Assembly (NCBI RefSeq): GCF_001641635.1
Contig: NZ_LUUB01000021.1
Span: 1-34,034 of the forward strand
Length of the DNA stretch: 34,034 bases
Direction: 5' to 3'
Origin: Bradyrhizobium centrolobii
Lineage (GTDB): Bacteria; Pseudomonadota; Alphaproteobacteria; Rhizobiales; Xanthobacteraceae
The notes beneath the pieces were generated by a model. That model was not told where the DNA came from. It ran no database searches and saw only the letters and a list, made by a program, of their open reading frames with translations. Every line of letters starts with the position of its first letter. Position 1 is the first letter of the stretch. Below, piece by piece: positions 1 through 8,489 of this stretch. Made by a program: the position numbers and the translations under genes.

Positions 1-676
1 GGTGCACGCAGGCATCGGCCATGTCGTCGACATAGAGGAATTCGCGGCGCGGCGTGCCGGTGCCCCAGACCGCGACGGTGTTCGCGTCCGCGATCTTCGC
101 CTCGTGAAAGCGCCGGATCAGGGCGGCGACCACGTGGCTGTATTCGGGATGATAATTGTCGCCGGGGCCGTAGAGATTGGTCGGCATCACGCTGATGAAG
201 TCACATCGATACTGGCTGCGATAGGCCTCCGCCATCTTGATGCCGGCGATCTTGGCAATGGCATAGGGCTCGTTGGTCGGCTCCAGCGGTCCGGTCAGCA
301 TGGAGTCCTCGCGCAGCGGCTGGCTGGCGAGCTTCGGATAGATGCAGGAAGAGCCCAGGAACATCAGCTTCTCGGCGCCGTTCAGATGCGCGGCGTGGAT
401 CACGTTGGCCGCGATCGCGATGTTGTCGTAGATGAACTCGGCGCGCAGCGTGTCGTTGGCGAGGATGCCGCCGACCTTGGCGGCGGCGAGGAAGATCACC
501 TGCGGCCGCACCTTCGCGAACCAGTCGAACACCGCGGCCTGGTCGCAGAGATCGACCTCGCGCCGGTCCACGGTGACGAGCCTGACGTCCTCCCGCACAA
601 GCGCACTGCCGACCATGCCGCGATGGCCGGCGACGTAGACGCTCTTGCCCGTCAGCTCAAACCGTACGTTTGCCAT
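1..676 (-). CDS. fcl: GDP-L-fucose synthase, C-terminus outside window
   Basis: The protein is an SDR-family epimerase/reductase (GMER) that converts GDP-4-keto-6-deoxymannose to GDP-L-fucose in the cytoplasm, using NADPH. About 225 N-terminal residues are visible; the family is usually about 310-320 residues, so the C-terminal third lies beyond position 1. The start [11 protein letters not shown] leads into the nucleotide-binding glycine motif GHRGMVGSA. The family signatures GSSCIYP (catalytic Ser), EPYAIAK (the YxxxK pair) and [11 protein letters not shown] are all readable, as is [13 protein letters not shown] near the cut edge. The ATG at 676 lies inside the end of gmd, giving a 20-nt overlap, so the two are probably translationally coupled. 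The pair supplies GDP-fucose, presumably for the glycan made by this locus. Rhizobia may carry further copies for Nod factor (nolK), so paralogy is possible. Confidence 0.95.
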   Translation of the reverse strand, partial: MANVRFELTGKSVYVAGHRGMVGSALVREDVRLVTVDRREVDLCDQAAVFDWFAKVRPQVIFLAAAKVGGILANDTLRAEFIYDNIAIAANVIHAAHLNGAEKLMFLGSSCIYPKLASQPLREDSMLTGPLEPTNEPYAIAKIAGIKMAEAYRSQYRCDFISVMPTNLYGPGDNYHPEYSHVVAALIRRFHEAKIADANTVAVWGTGTPRREFLYVDDMADACVH

Positions 677-1727
677 GGGCGGCTTCCTGTCGTGCCTCCG
701 TCAGATCGCTTGCCACCATCTCCTCGACGAGCTCGGCAAAGGTCCGCTTCGGTGTCCAGCCGAGCGTGTCGCGGGCCTTGCTGGCATCGCCGATGAGGAG
801 ATCGACCTCGGTGGGACGGAAGTAGGTGGGATCGATCCGCACCACGGTCTTGCCGCTCCTGGCATCGATGCCGGTCTCATCCACGCCCTTGCCGCGCCAT
901 TCGATGCGGCGGCCGACTTGCGCGAACGAGAGCTCGACCATCTCGCGCACCGAGCGCGTCTCGCCGGTGGCGAGCACGAAGTCGTCGGGCTTGTCCGCCT
1001 GCAGGATCATGTGCATGCCCTCGACATAATCCTTGGCATGGCCCCAGTCGCGCTTGGCCTCGAGATTGCCGAGATAGAGCGTGTCCTCGAGCCCGACCTC
1101 GATGCGGGCGACGCCGCGGGTGATCTTGCGGGTGACGAAGGTCTCGCCGCGGATCGGGCTCTCGTGATTGAACAGGATGCCGTTGGAGGCGAACATGCCG
1201 TAGGCCTCGCGGTAGTTCACCGTGATCCAGTAGCCGTAGAGTTTCGCCACGCCGTACGGCGAGCGCGGATAGAACGGCGTGGTCTCCTTCTGCGGGATCT
1301 GCTGCACGAGGCCGTAGAGCTCGGAGGTCGAGGCCTGGTAGAACCGCGTCTCCTTCTCCATGCCGAGGATGCGGATCGCCTCCAACAGGCGCAGCACGCC
1401 GATGGCGTCGGCGTTGGCGGTGTATTCGGGGCTTTCGAAGCTGACCGCGACGTGGCTCTGGGCGGCGAGATTGTAGATCTCGGTCGGCCGGATCTGCTGC
1501 ACCAGGCGGATCAGATTGGTCGAGTCGGTCATGTCGCCGTAATGCATCAGGAACGGCACGTTGCCGACATGCGGGTCCTGATACAGGTGATCGACGCGCG
1601 CGGTGTTGAACGACGACGAGCGCCGCTTGATGCCGTGCACGACATAGCCGAGCGACAGCAGATACTCGGCGAGATAGGCGCCGTCCTGGCCGGTCACGCC
1701 GGTGATGAGAGCGATCCGCTCACTCAT
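657..1727 (-). CDS. gmd: GDP-mannose 4,6-dehydratase
   Basis: This SDR-family dehydratase makes GDP-4-keto-6-deoxy-D-mannose from GDP-mannose, the first step to GDP-fucose or GDP-rhamnose. The protein is 356 residues with the chosen start, the normal family length. It shows the Rossmann motif [17 protein letters not shown], the KRRSSSFNT loop, the active-site STSELYG and the YGVAKLY (YxxxK) pair. An in-frame extension to 1781 exists, but [10 protein letters not shown] at 1727 matches family N-termini and is preceded by GGGAG about 11 nt upstream. It is transcribed after the MBOAT gene with a gap of roughly 240 nt and overlaps fcl by 20 nt. The product is shared between fucose and other 6-deoxyhexose routes; adjacent fcl makes fucose the natural end product. 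Confidence 0.97.
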   Translation of the reverse strand: MSERIALITGVTGQDGAYLAEYLLSLGYVVHGIKRRSSSFNTARVDHLYQDPHVGNVPFLMHYGDMTDSTNLIRLVQQIRPTEIYNLAAQSHVAVSFESPEYTANADAIGVLRLLEAIRILGMEKETRFYQASTSELYGLVQQIPQKETTPFYPRSPYGVAKLYGYWITVNYREAYGMFASNGILFNHESPIRGETFVTRKITRGVARIEVGLEDTLYLGNLEAKRDWGHAKDYVEGMHMILQADKPDDFVLATGETRSVREMVELSFAQVGRRIEWRGKGVDETGIDARSGKTVVRIDPTYFRPTEVDLLIGDASKARDTLGWTPKRTFAELVEEMVASDLTEARQEAAHGKRTV

Positions 1728-1964
1728 GTACGCACTTGCTCCCGCGACAGCCCCGTGATGGGCGTTGTCTTCCACTTGCACTCAAAGCCCCGCCCTTCTT
1801 TGACATATCGACCGCCGGGGTCAACCCAATACGGCGATGCGATCGAGAATTTTTCCGAAACACGCGGCGATGATCCGGCTCAGTCCACGATGCGGCCTAC
1901 CTAGTCCGTCGCGAAATACGCGTCCGCGGCCCCTGTCCATGCCGATCGTCGCGCATCGGACGCT

Positions 1965-3398
1965 TCAAAACTGGAAGTAGATGAATTCGGCGTGCCCGAA
2001 GATGCCGAACAGCACGATGTAATAGGCGAGCGCAACGCCAACGCCGGTCGACAGCCAGCGCATCTCGCCGAACGCCTGAAGCCGCTGCGGCCGGAACGCC
2101 AGGTGGAAGTCGATGACCAAGAGGATCGCGAGCGAGACGGCGAGCATCACGAGCTCGACGCTGGCAAGACCAAGCATCTTCAGCGTGAAATAGGAAACAG
2201 GCCCGAGATCGCCCAGGCTTCGCAAGGTGACCAATGCGTTTGCAAGACTGGCTGACCGGAAGAATATCCATCCGACGAGCACGATGGATATCATCCAGAT
2301 CCAGCCCAGCAGCCGACGGCTCGTCTCGCCGAGCCTTGCTTCCGGTTTCGCCAATCTCGCAAAAATGCGCTCGATCACGAGACAGACGCCGTGCAGCGCG
2401 CCCCAAGCGACGAACGTCCAGGCCGCACCATGCCAGATGCCGCTGACCGTGAACACGATGAGCAGATTGCGCGCCGTAGTACCTTCAGCGCCCCGGCTGC
2501 CGCCGAGCGGAATGAACAGATAGTCGCGAAACCAGGTCGACAGCGAGATATGCCAGCAGCGCCAGAACTCGCCCAGGCTCGTGGCGAAATATGGCTGCCG
2601 GAAGTTGATCATGAGATCGAACCCCATGATGCGCGCCGTTCCCCGCGCAACGTCCGAATATCCCGAGAAGTCGCAATAGATCTGAATCGCGAACAGCACC
2701 GCTGCGAGCAGTTGATAGCCGCCGGAATATTGCGCCGGGCCGGCATAGATGCCATTCACCACCGGCGCGACGACATCGGCGATGCACATCTTCTTGAAGA
2801 GACCGTAACCGACCAGGAACAGGCCGGACGTGACATTGCGATAGGCAAGCCGATGCGTGATCCGGAACTGCGGCAGCATGTGCCCCGCGCGCTCGATTGG
2901 GCCGGCGATCAGTTGCGGAAAGAAGCTCACATATTGCGCGTAGGTGAGGAAGTCGCGCTCGGCTTCGACCCGGCGATTATAGACATCGAGCGTGTAGCCG
3001 ACCGACTGGAACGTGTAGAAGGAGATGCCGAGCGGGAGCACCAGGCCCAGGGCATAGTCCGGGATCACATATCCGAACAGCCCGGCGACGCCGATCACGT
3101 TGGAGATCATGAAGTCCAGGTACTTGATCGTTGCCAGCACGCCGAGATTGATCGACAGCGCGATGATCATCGCGGCCTTGCGTCCCGCCTCGGTGCGGGA
3201 CCGCGCCATCATCAGCGCGGTGGTGTAGTCCACGATCGTCGTCAGGCCGAGCAGCAGCCCGAAGGAAGGCCGCCAGCTCATGTAGAAGATGTAGCTGGCA
3301 ATCAGCAGCACGACCGGCTGGGTTCGCGGCGGCAACGAAAAGAACGCAACCAGGAACGTCACGAAGAACGCCAGGAACTCGAAGGAGTTGAAGAGCAT
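1965..3398 (-). CDS. MBOAT-family polysaccharide O-acyltransferase (AlgI-like)
   Basis: A 477-residue polytopic membrane protein of the MBOAT family, which moves acyl groups (typically acetyl) across the inner membrane for attachment to an exported polysaccharide. Hydrophobic segments run through the whole length. Family signatures include the N-terminal MLFNSFEFLAFF, the YCDFSGYSDVARG block, LGEFWRCWHISLSTWFRDY (invariant His region) and SGIWHGAAWTFVAWGALHG with the conserved catalytic His. Its ATG shares one base with the TGA stop of the upstream SGNH gene, so the two are coupled and likely act as a pair, as AlgI acts with AlgJ/AlgX or WssH with WssI. The identity of the acyl group and acceptor sugar cannot be read from the sequence. 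Confidence 0.93.
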   Translation of the reverse strand: MLFNSFEFLAFFVTFLVAFFSLPPRTQPVVLLIASYIFYMSWRPSFGLLLGLTTIVDYTTALMMARSRTEAGRKAAMIIALSINLGVLATIKYLDFMISNVIGVAGLFGYVIPDYALGLVLPLGISFYTFQSVGYTLDVYNRRVEAERDFLTYAQYVSFFPQLIAGPIERAGHMLPQFRITHRLAYRNVTSGLFLVGYGLFKKMCIADVVAPVVNGIYAGPAQYSGGYQLLAAVLFAIQIYCDFSGYSDVARGTARIMGFDLMINFRQPYFATSLGEFWRCWHISLSTWFRDYLFIPLGGSRGAEGTTARNLLIVFTVSGIWHGAAWTFVAWGALHGVCLVIERIFARLAKPEARLGETSRRLLGWIWMISIVLVGWIFFRSASLANALVTLRSLGDLGPVSYFTLKMLGLASVELVMLAVSLAILLVIDFHLAFRPQRLQAFGEMRWLSTGVGVALAYYIVLFGIFGHAEFIYFQF

Positions 3399-4483
3399 CA
3401 GTCAAATGCTCCGCTATCCCTGAGCAATTTGGCGAGATCCGCCGTATAGACCTGCGCGCCCGCAGGATTCATGTGCTGCGGATCGGCGAAGAGCGCAGGC
3501 GGATAGGTGAAATAGTCCGGTCCCAGCACGCGAATGAGCGGATGATCCGAGATGGTCGTCAGTTTCGCATTGTCGGCGGGCGGCAGCGGAGCGGCCTCGC
3601 CGGCCCGGAAGAAAAGCGGGACAAGGAGAATTTGAAAACGGTATTGTCGCGCCAGCTGCTCGAGACGGGCGCGCGCCACCGACTTTTCGGGGATCACACG
3701 TATCTCGGCGCGGGCGGGATGATCGGCCGGCAAGGCGTAATCGTCGGGAAGACGATCGCCGGGGTAGTGACTTTGCGACTTGATGAAGTACCAGCCCCGA
3801 TCGTTGAGCATGGCCGAACGCTGGATCTCCACGTCGCGGACCGCATCCGACAGCCGATTTCTGTTCTGGACGACGAAAAGCGCGGTGTCGCGCGGCAGGT
3901 TGCGGAACGGAAACAGCGTGCTTGCCAGGGCGTTGTCATCGCGCACGACGTCGGCGAAACCAGCGGCCTCGCGCTTGTCGTCCCAGGGGATGGTCAGCAG
4001 CAGATGCGTCGGCACGTTGCCGGCTGAGAGCGCAGCTTCCAGAATGGGGAGAAAGTGCACCTCGCCGGGCAAGCCCAGATTGTACGACCTGAAGCCGGGT
4101 CCGACCGCAGCATCGAGCTCACGCGGCCGCAAGGCGGACAGAAGCTTACTGTGGCCGAAGACCATCACCCGATTGCGGTCTTGCGGTCCGAACATCGCGC
4201 CTTTCACGAGCGTATCGAACTTCGCGTCCGCGATGACGACCGACCCCGGACGCAGGAAGGGCAAGAGGACGTAGGCCGCGTAAAGAGACAGCCACACCGC
4301 GCCAAGCAGCACAACGAAGGCGGCGACGGGCATCAGCCAGGGCGTGGCAGCGGTGGCAGTCTTGCTCTGCTCGCTGGCTGCGGTCGATGACAGCGACGAG
4401 CCGGCCATCACCGTCGTTCGTTCCGGCGTCTCCGAGACAAGCGATATCCGATCAGAGGTTTGGCGCCGGCGCGGCTTGTACAT
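3398..4483 (-). CDS. Membrane-anchored SGNH-like acyl hydrolase/transferase partner of MBOAT
   Basis: A 361-residue protein with a cytoplasmic Ser/Thr-rich N-terminus, one membrane segment near residues 48-72 (LMPVAAFVVLLGAVWLSLYA) and a periplasmic domain. The domain has an SGNH-like layout: a block-I serine in VMVFGHSKLLSALRP, a SYNLGLPGE strand-turn, and near the C-terminus ADPQHMNPAGA, which looks like the Asp-x-x-His block. This is the expected partner that receives acyl groups from the MBOAT protein and transfers them to polysaccharide, by analogy with AlgJ/AlgX. The canonical GDS triplet is GHS here, so a catalytic role is likely but not certain. Start 4483 has an AGGAA almost touching the ATG; an ATG at 4408 is a possible alternative that still precedes the membrane segment. 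Overlap with the next gene is one base (TGATG). Confidence 0.75.
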   Translation of the reverse strand: MYKPRRRQTSDRISLVSETPERTTVMAGSSLSSTAASEQSKTATAATPWLMPVAAFVVLLGAVWLSLYAAYVLLPFLRPGSVVIADAKFDTLVKGAMFGPQDRNRVMVFGHSKLLSALRPRELDAAVGPGFRSYNLGLPGEVHFLPILEAALSAGNVPTHLLLTIPWDDKREAAGFADVVRDDNALASTLFPFRNLPRDTALFVVQNRNRLSDAVRDVEIQRSAMLNDRGWYFIKSQSHYPGDRLPDDYALPADHPARAEIRVIPEKSVARARLEQLARQYRFQILLVPLFFRAGEAAPLPPADNAKLTTISDHPLIRVLGPDYFTYPPALFADPQHMNPAGAQVYTADLAKLLRDSGAFD

Positions 4484-5078
4484 TTCCTGTGCAACTCACG
4501 GGACAAGGCAATGGGAAAATCGGATGCCGGTGGATTGGCGAAAGAACCGCTTTTCCCGAACAGCAAGACCGCGCGCACCGGCCCTGGCAGGATCGGCAAG
4601 AGCCACTCAATCCCTGTTACCATCATGTTACGTTTGCCGGCAGCGAGTATCAAATAAACATTACAGTTTGACGATACTCATCGCAGGACATTTGCGCTGC
4701 GTCCGTGCATTGCGATGCACGATAACATTGGATAGACAGGCCGTCGCCTGCAGGGCACGAGCCGAGGAGATGATATCCCAGGTGATGAGATTTCGGAGCG
4801 GATCATTGCAGCAGCGGTCACATCTCCATCGGCAACAGACGACGGCGCACGCATGCCGATCTCCTTTGCCGACGCGGGCGAACTCGGGATTGCGACGTAT
4901 GCGTGGTGGGCGCCGGGCCGGTCGCCGTCACCCTCGCCCAGCCTCCGCCACACCGCCGGCTCCAGGCCTCGCCACGGCCTTGCGAAGGCCTGCCATCAAC
5001 GCCGGATCATCCGAGGGCAGCGTGACGCACCGACACACGAACACATCAGAGCATCCCTCGACAGCGGAAGACTGAACC
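4484..5078. promoter_or_regulatory. Divergent intergenic region between SGNH gene and asnB
   Basis: This 595-base gap separates two divergently transcribed units, so it should hold promoters for both. No credible gene was found; the open frames across it have no family resemblance. The stretch around 4610-4740 is AT-richer than the flanking coding DNA and contains several TAAC/GTTA and TATC words. ATGATATCCC occurs at 4770-4779 and recurs exactly at 8078-8087, in the gap upstream of the WcaI-type gene. A GGAAG at 5066-5070, 8 nt before the asnB start, serves as its ribosome-binding site. No clear -35/-10 pair could be assigned by eye. Confidence 0.5.
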
Positions 5079-6863
5079 ATGTGCGGAATTAACGGTGCCT
5101 TTGCCTACCGCGCGGAAGCGCCACCGATCGACCGGGCCGAGCTGCTGCGCGTACGCGACACCATGCTTGCGCGCGGGCCGGACGCCGCCGGCCTGTGGCT
5201 CTCCGACGACGGGCGCGTCGGCTTCGGGCATCGGCGCCTCGCCATCATCGATCTCAGCGAGGGCGGCGCGCAGCCTATGCTGGACCCCGACACCGGCAAC
5301 TGGATCTGCTTCAACGGCGAGATCTACAACCACCAGCAGCTCCGCGCCCGCTTGAACCGCGACGGCGTCGCGACGCGCACCCAGTCGGACACGGAGGTCC
5401 TGCTCAGGCTTTACGCCCAGCGCGGCGAAGGCATGTTCTCCGAGCTGCGCGGCATGTATGCCTTCGCGCTCTGGGACGCACGCCGGCGCGAGTTGCTGCT
5501 GGCGCGCGATCCGTTCGGCATCAAGCCCTTGTATGTGGCGGATGACGGCGCCACCGTGCGCTTCGCCTCCCAGGTCAAGCCGCTGCTCCAGACGCCGGTC
5601 GACTGCAGGCCCGAGCCGGCGGGCCATGCCGGCTTCCTGCTGTGGGGCTCGGTGCCTGAGCCCTACACCCTCTATCGCGGTATTCGCGCGCTGCCGCCCG
5701 GGCATTGGCAACGTTTCAGCGCCGAGGGCGCCGGTCGGCCGGTGCGCTTCGCGAACATCGTGGATGCGCTCGGTCGCCTGCCCTCGGCCACAGGCGCGAA
5801 AACCGACGAGGCGCTCGATCAGATTGCCGCGGCGGTCAAGGACAGCGTGACCGCGCACATGGTCGCCGACGTGCCCGTCGGCGTGTTCCTGTCGGCCGGA
5901 TTGGATTCGACCATGCTGGCGGCCTGTGCGGCAAGCGCCGGCGAGCTGCGGACGCTGACCCTGGGCTTCGACGAATATGCAGATAGCCCCAACGACGAGG
6001 CGGGATTGGCCGATGAGGTCGCCGGCCTGCTCCAGGCAAAGCATGCAGCGCATCGTATTTCCGCGCGCGACTTCGAGCGCGACCGGCAGCGGCTGATCGA
6101 CGCGATGGATCAGCCCTCGATCGACGGCATCAACGTCTGGTTCGTCTCCAAGGCTGCCGCCGCGCAGGGGCTGAAGGTCGCGATCTCCGGACTCGGCGGC
6201 GACGAGCTGTTCGGCTCCTACCCGAGCTTCCAGCAGGTGCCACGCCTGGTGAAGCTGATGCGGCGCACGCCGATCCGCGAACGCACCGGCGTGCTGCTGC
6301 GCTATCTGGCCCGGCCTTTCGCTGCGACCTTGCCATCGCCCAAATATGCCAGCCTCGCCGAATACGGCCACAGCCTGCCGGGCGCCTATTTGTTGCGCCG
6401 GGCGCTGCACATGCCTTGGGAGCTCGCGGGCCTGATGGACCCGGCAATGGCCAAAGACGGGCTGGAAGAGCTCGCGACCATGAACAGCCTCGATGCCAGC
6501 ATCGACGGCCTCGACAGCGACCGCCTCGCGGTGTCCGCGCTCGAAATGCAATGGTACATGCGCAACCAGTTGCTGCGCGATGCTGATTGGGCCGGCATGG
6601 CGCATTCGCTCGAGATCCGTGTTCCCCTGGTCGATCTGCAACTGCTGCAGAACTTCGTGAAGCTTCCCGACTTCGATGCCAAGACCGAGAAGCGCACCAT
6701 CGTCAGGCGCGTTGCGCCCGAACTGCCGGAAGGCGTGCTGAACCGGCCCAAGACCGGCTTTGCCGTGCCGATCCATCAATGGCTCAACCCGGGCGCGGCT
6801 AGCGGCGTCATGCGGCATCGCGACTGGGCGACGACGCTTTATCGACATTTCGCCGCAGCATGA
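5079..6863 (+). CDS. asnB: Asparagine synthase (glutamine-hydrolysing)
   Basis: A class II (Ntn) glutamine amidotransferase fused to an ATP-pyrophosphatase synthetase domain, 594 residues. Translation starts MCGINGAF, so Cys2 becomes the N-terminal nucleophile after Met removal; this fixes the start. Glutaminase landmarks are RGPDAAG, GHRRLAIIDLS and FNGEIYN. The synthetase domain shows the PP-loop FLSAGLDSTM near residue 270, ISGLGGDELFGSY, and the C-terminal LEIRVPLVDLQL and RPKTGFAVP. It would amidate aspartate using glutamine and ATP. AsnB homologues are common inside surface-polysaccharide clusters, where some are thought to amidate sugar acids, so the substrate here may not be aspartate. 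It is followed after 10 nt by a glycosyltransferase, implying one operon. Confidence 0.93.
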   Translation: MCGINGAFAYRAEAPPIDRAELLRVRDTMLARGPDAAGLWLSDDGRVGFGHRRLAIIDLSEGGAQPMLDPDTGNWICFNGEIYNHQQLRARLNRDGVATRTQSDTEVLLRLYAQRGEGMFSELRGMYAFALWDARRRELLLARDPFGIKPLYVADDGATVRFASQVKPLLQTPVDCRPEPAGHAGFLLWGSVPEPYTLYRGIRALPPGHWQRFSAEGAGRPVRFANIVDALGRLPSATGAKTDEALDQIAAAVKDSVTAHMVADVPVGVFLSAGLDSTMLAACAASAGELRTLTLGFDEYADSPNDEAGLADEVAGLLQAKHAAHRISARDFERDRQRLIDAMDQPSIDGINVWFVSKAAAAQGLKVAISGLGGDELFGSYPSFQQVPRLVKLMRRTPIRERTGVLLRYLARPFAATLPSPKYASLAEYGHSLPGAYLLRRALHMPWELAGLMDPAMAKDGLEELATMNSLDASIDGLDSDRLAVSALEMQWYMRNQLLRDADWAGMAHSLEIRVPLVDLQLLQNFVKLPDFDAKTEKRTIVRRVAPELPEGVLNRPKTGFAVPIHQWLNPGAASGVMRHRDWATTLYRHFAAA

Positions 6864-6873
6864 GGGGGCATCA

Positions 6874-8040
6874 ATGAAGCTGCTGCACCTGATCTCTTCC
6901 GTCGATCCGCGCAATGGCGGGCCCATCGAGGGCGTACGGCAGCGCGGATTGCGACTGCTCGAGATGGGGCATCAGGTCGAAGTGGCCTGCATGGATGATC
7001 CACGAGCGCCTCACGTGGGAGCCTTTCCGCTTCCCGTCCACGCCCTTGGACCCTCGCGCGCCAATTACCATTACGCAGCCCCGCTCCGCCCGTGGCTACG
7101 CGCTCATGCCAAAGCCTTCGACGCCGTCGTCGTGAACGGCATCTGGCAATATCACAGCTTTGCCGCCTGGCAGGTTCTGCGCGAGTTGCGGCAGCCCTAT
7201 GTCGTGTTCACGCACGGCATGCTTGATCCCTGGTTCAAGCGGAACTATCCGCTCAAGCACGTGAAAAAATGCCTTTATTGGCCCTGGGCCGAATACCGGG
7301 TCCTGCGCGACGCCGCCGCCGTGCTGTTCACGAGCGAGGATGAGCGGCTGCTTTCGCGTGAATCGTTCTGGCCGTACCGGGCGCGCGAAGTCGTGGTGTC
7401 CTACGGCACCCAGTTGCCGCCGCAGGATGCGCCCTCGCTCCGCCAGAGCTTCCTCGCTACCCATCCCGAACTGCGCGGCAAGCGCGTACTGCTCTTTCTC
7501 GGGCGGCTGCACGAAAAGAAGGGCTGCGACCTATTGGTCGAAGCATTCGCCGAGGTGGCCGCCAAGGAGCCCCGCCTGCATCTGCTCATGGCCGGGCCGG
7601 ATCAGACCGGATGGGTTGATGGGCTCAAGGCTCGGGCCCGGGCTTCGGGCGTGGCTGACCGGATCACGTGGCCCGGCATGGTTCAAGGCAATGCCAAATG
7701 GGGCGCGTTCTACAGCAGCGAAGCGTTCGTGCTGCCGTCACATCAGGAGAACTTCGGCATCTCGGTCGCGGAAGCCTTGGGCTGCGGCCTGCCCGTGCTG
7801 ATCTCCGACAAGGTCAACATCTGGCGCGAAGTCCAGGCAGCGAACGCCGGTCTCGTCGCCGAGGACTCCCGCGCGGGCACGCTCGAAAACATGCGGGCGT
7901 GGCTGGCACTGTCGCCGGAAAGCCGCGGAGCGATGGGCCAGCGAGGCCGCACGCTGTTCGCGGACCGCTTCAGCATCGACAAGATGGCAACGGCATTGAT
8001 CGATGTTGTCCGCGACGTGCGATCGTCTCTGCGCTCGTAA
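6874..8040 (+). CDS. GT4-type (GT-B fold) glycosyltransferase
   Basis: A 388-residue group-1 glycosyltransferase of the cytoplasmic face. The N-terminal half begins MKLLHLISSVDPRNGGPI, the typical beta-strand plus glycine loop of GT-B enzymes. The C-terminal half has the strand LLFLGRLHEKKGCDLLVEA and the donor-binding E-x7-E type motif in QENFGISVAEALGCGLPVL. The start is set by GAGGGGG at 6862-6868, which overlaps the stop of asnB, with the ATG 5 nt later; an in-frame extension further upstream only overlaps asnB. It probably adds one sugar to the lipid-linked repeat unit; donor and linkage are unknown. Confidence 0.9.
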   Translation: MKLLHLISSVDPRNGGPIEGVRQRGLRLLEMGHQVEVACMDDPRAPHVGAFPLPVHALGPSRANYHYAAPLRPWLRAHAKAFDAVVVNGIWQYHSFAAWQVLRELRQPYVVFTHGMLDPWFKRNYPLKHVKKCLYWPWAEYRVLRDAAAVLFTSEDERLLSRESFWPYRAREVVVSYGTQLPPQDAPSLRQSFLATHPELRGKRVLLFLGRLHEKKGCDLLVEAFAEVAAKEPRLHLLMAGPDQTGWVDGLKARARASGVADRITWPGMVQGNAKWGAFYSSEAFVLPSHQENFGISVAEALGCGLPVLISDKVNIWREVQAANAGLVAEDSRAGTLENMRAWLALSPESRGAMGQRGRTLFADRFSIDKMATALIDVVRDVRSSLRS

Positions 8041-8489
8041 TCCAACATCTGACGTCGGAAGCAACTTGAGCCAGGGAATGATATCCCGGGCTGCAGACGT
8101 CGCCATCGCGGTTTTACGACGCACGGCCCGCCAGCCTTATATCGCGGTCGTACAGCCGCCCAGCCTCGGATGCGCCGCCGGCGCAACGCCGAGCTTCGCG
8201 CTTTCCCGCGCATCTCCATTCAATTCACGTAATGATAATGTCTCGCCGAGCGTTACTTGTCGTATCGTTATTGTGATATTGTCACATGCATAATGATATC
8301 AGACACGCCCATGCGCAGAAGGAAGCGCGCTGAGGTCGACCCTAGCCGGGATCCTCGCGGACACGGCTTCACCCCCAGACACGTTCCGTCCTGCGCGGCG
8401 CCATGACCGATCCCCTAACCGGCTCGGCAGGCCAGGATTTGTCGGGGCCGGTCGAAACTTCCCGTTTCGGCCGAAGAATGAGGGCGGTC
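8041..8489. promoter_or_regulatory. Promoter region upstream of WcaI-type gene
   Basis: A gap of about 450 bases between two same-strand glycosyltransferase genes, without a credible gene. It holds ATGATATCCC at 8078-8087 and ATGATATC at 8293-8300. The segment around 8225-8300 is AT-rich relative to the coding DNA and includes an inverted TGTGA/TCACA pair (separate entry). The length, AT-richness and motifs suggest that the downstream gene has its own promoter rather than depending only on read-through from asnB. No -35/-10 boxes can be assigned with confidence. Confidence 0.5.
8272..8286. promoter_or_regulatory. Inverted TGTGA-N5-TCACA site
   Basis: The half-sites TGTGA (8272-8276) and TCACA (8282-8286) are perfect reverse complements separated by 5 bases (TATTG). 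The half-sites match those of CRP/FNR-superfamily operators, although CRP itself uses a 6-base spacer. It lies in the AT-rich centre of the gap about 200 bases before the WcaI-type start. The factor that binds it, if any, is unknown. Confidence 0.35.

Noticed and set aside
645..1904. Long open frames antisense to real genes (also about 2391-3449, 5046-6926, 21319-22953, 23009-24469, 29459-30754, 31948-34026)
   Set aside because: They mirror genuine genes on the other strand, have Arg/His/Asp-rich composition without family motifs, and arise because high-GC DNA has few stop codons.
4484..5078. Small protein gene in the gap upstream of asnB
   Set aside because: Open frames there have no ribosome-binding site, no recognisable domain and poor composition for a coding region.
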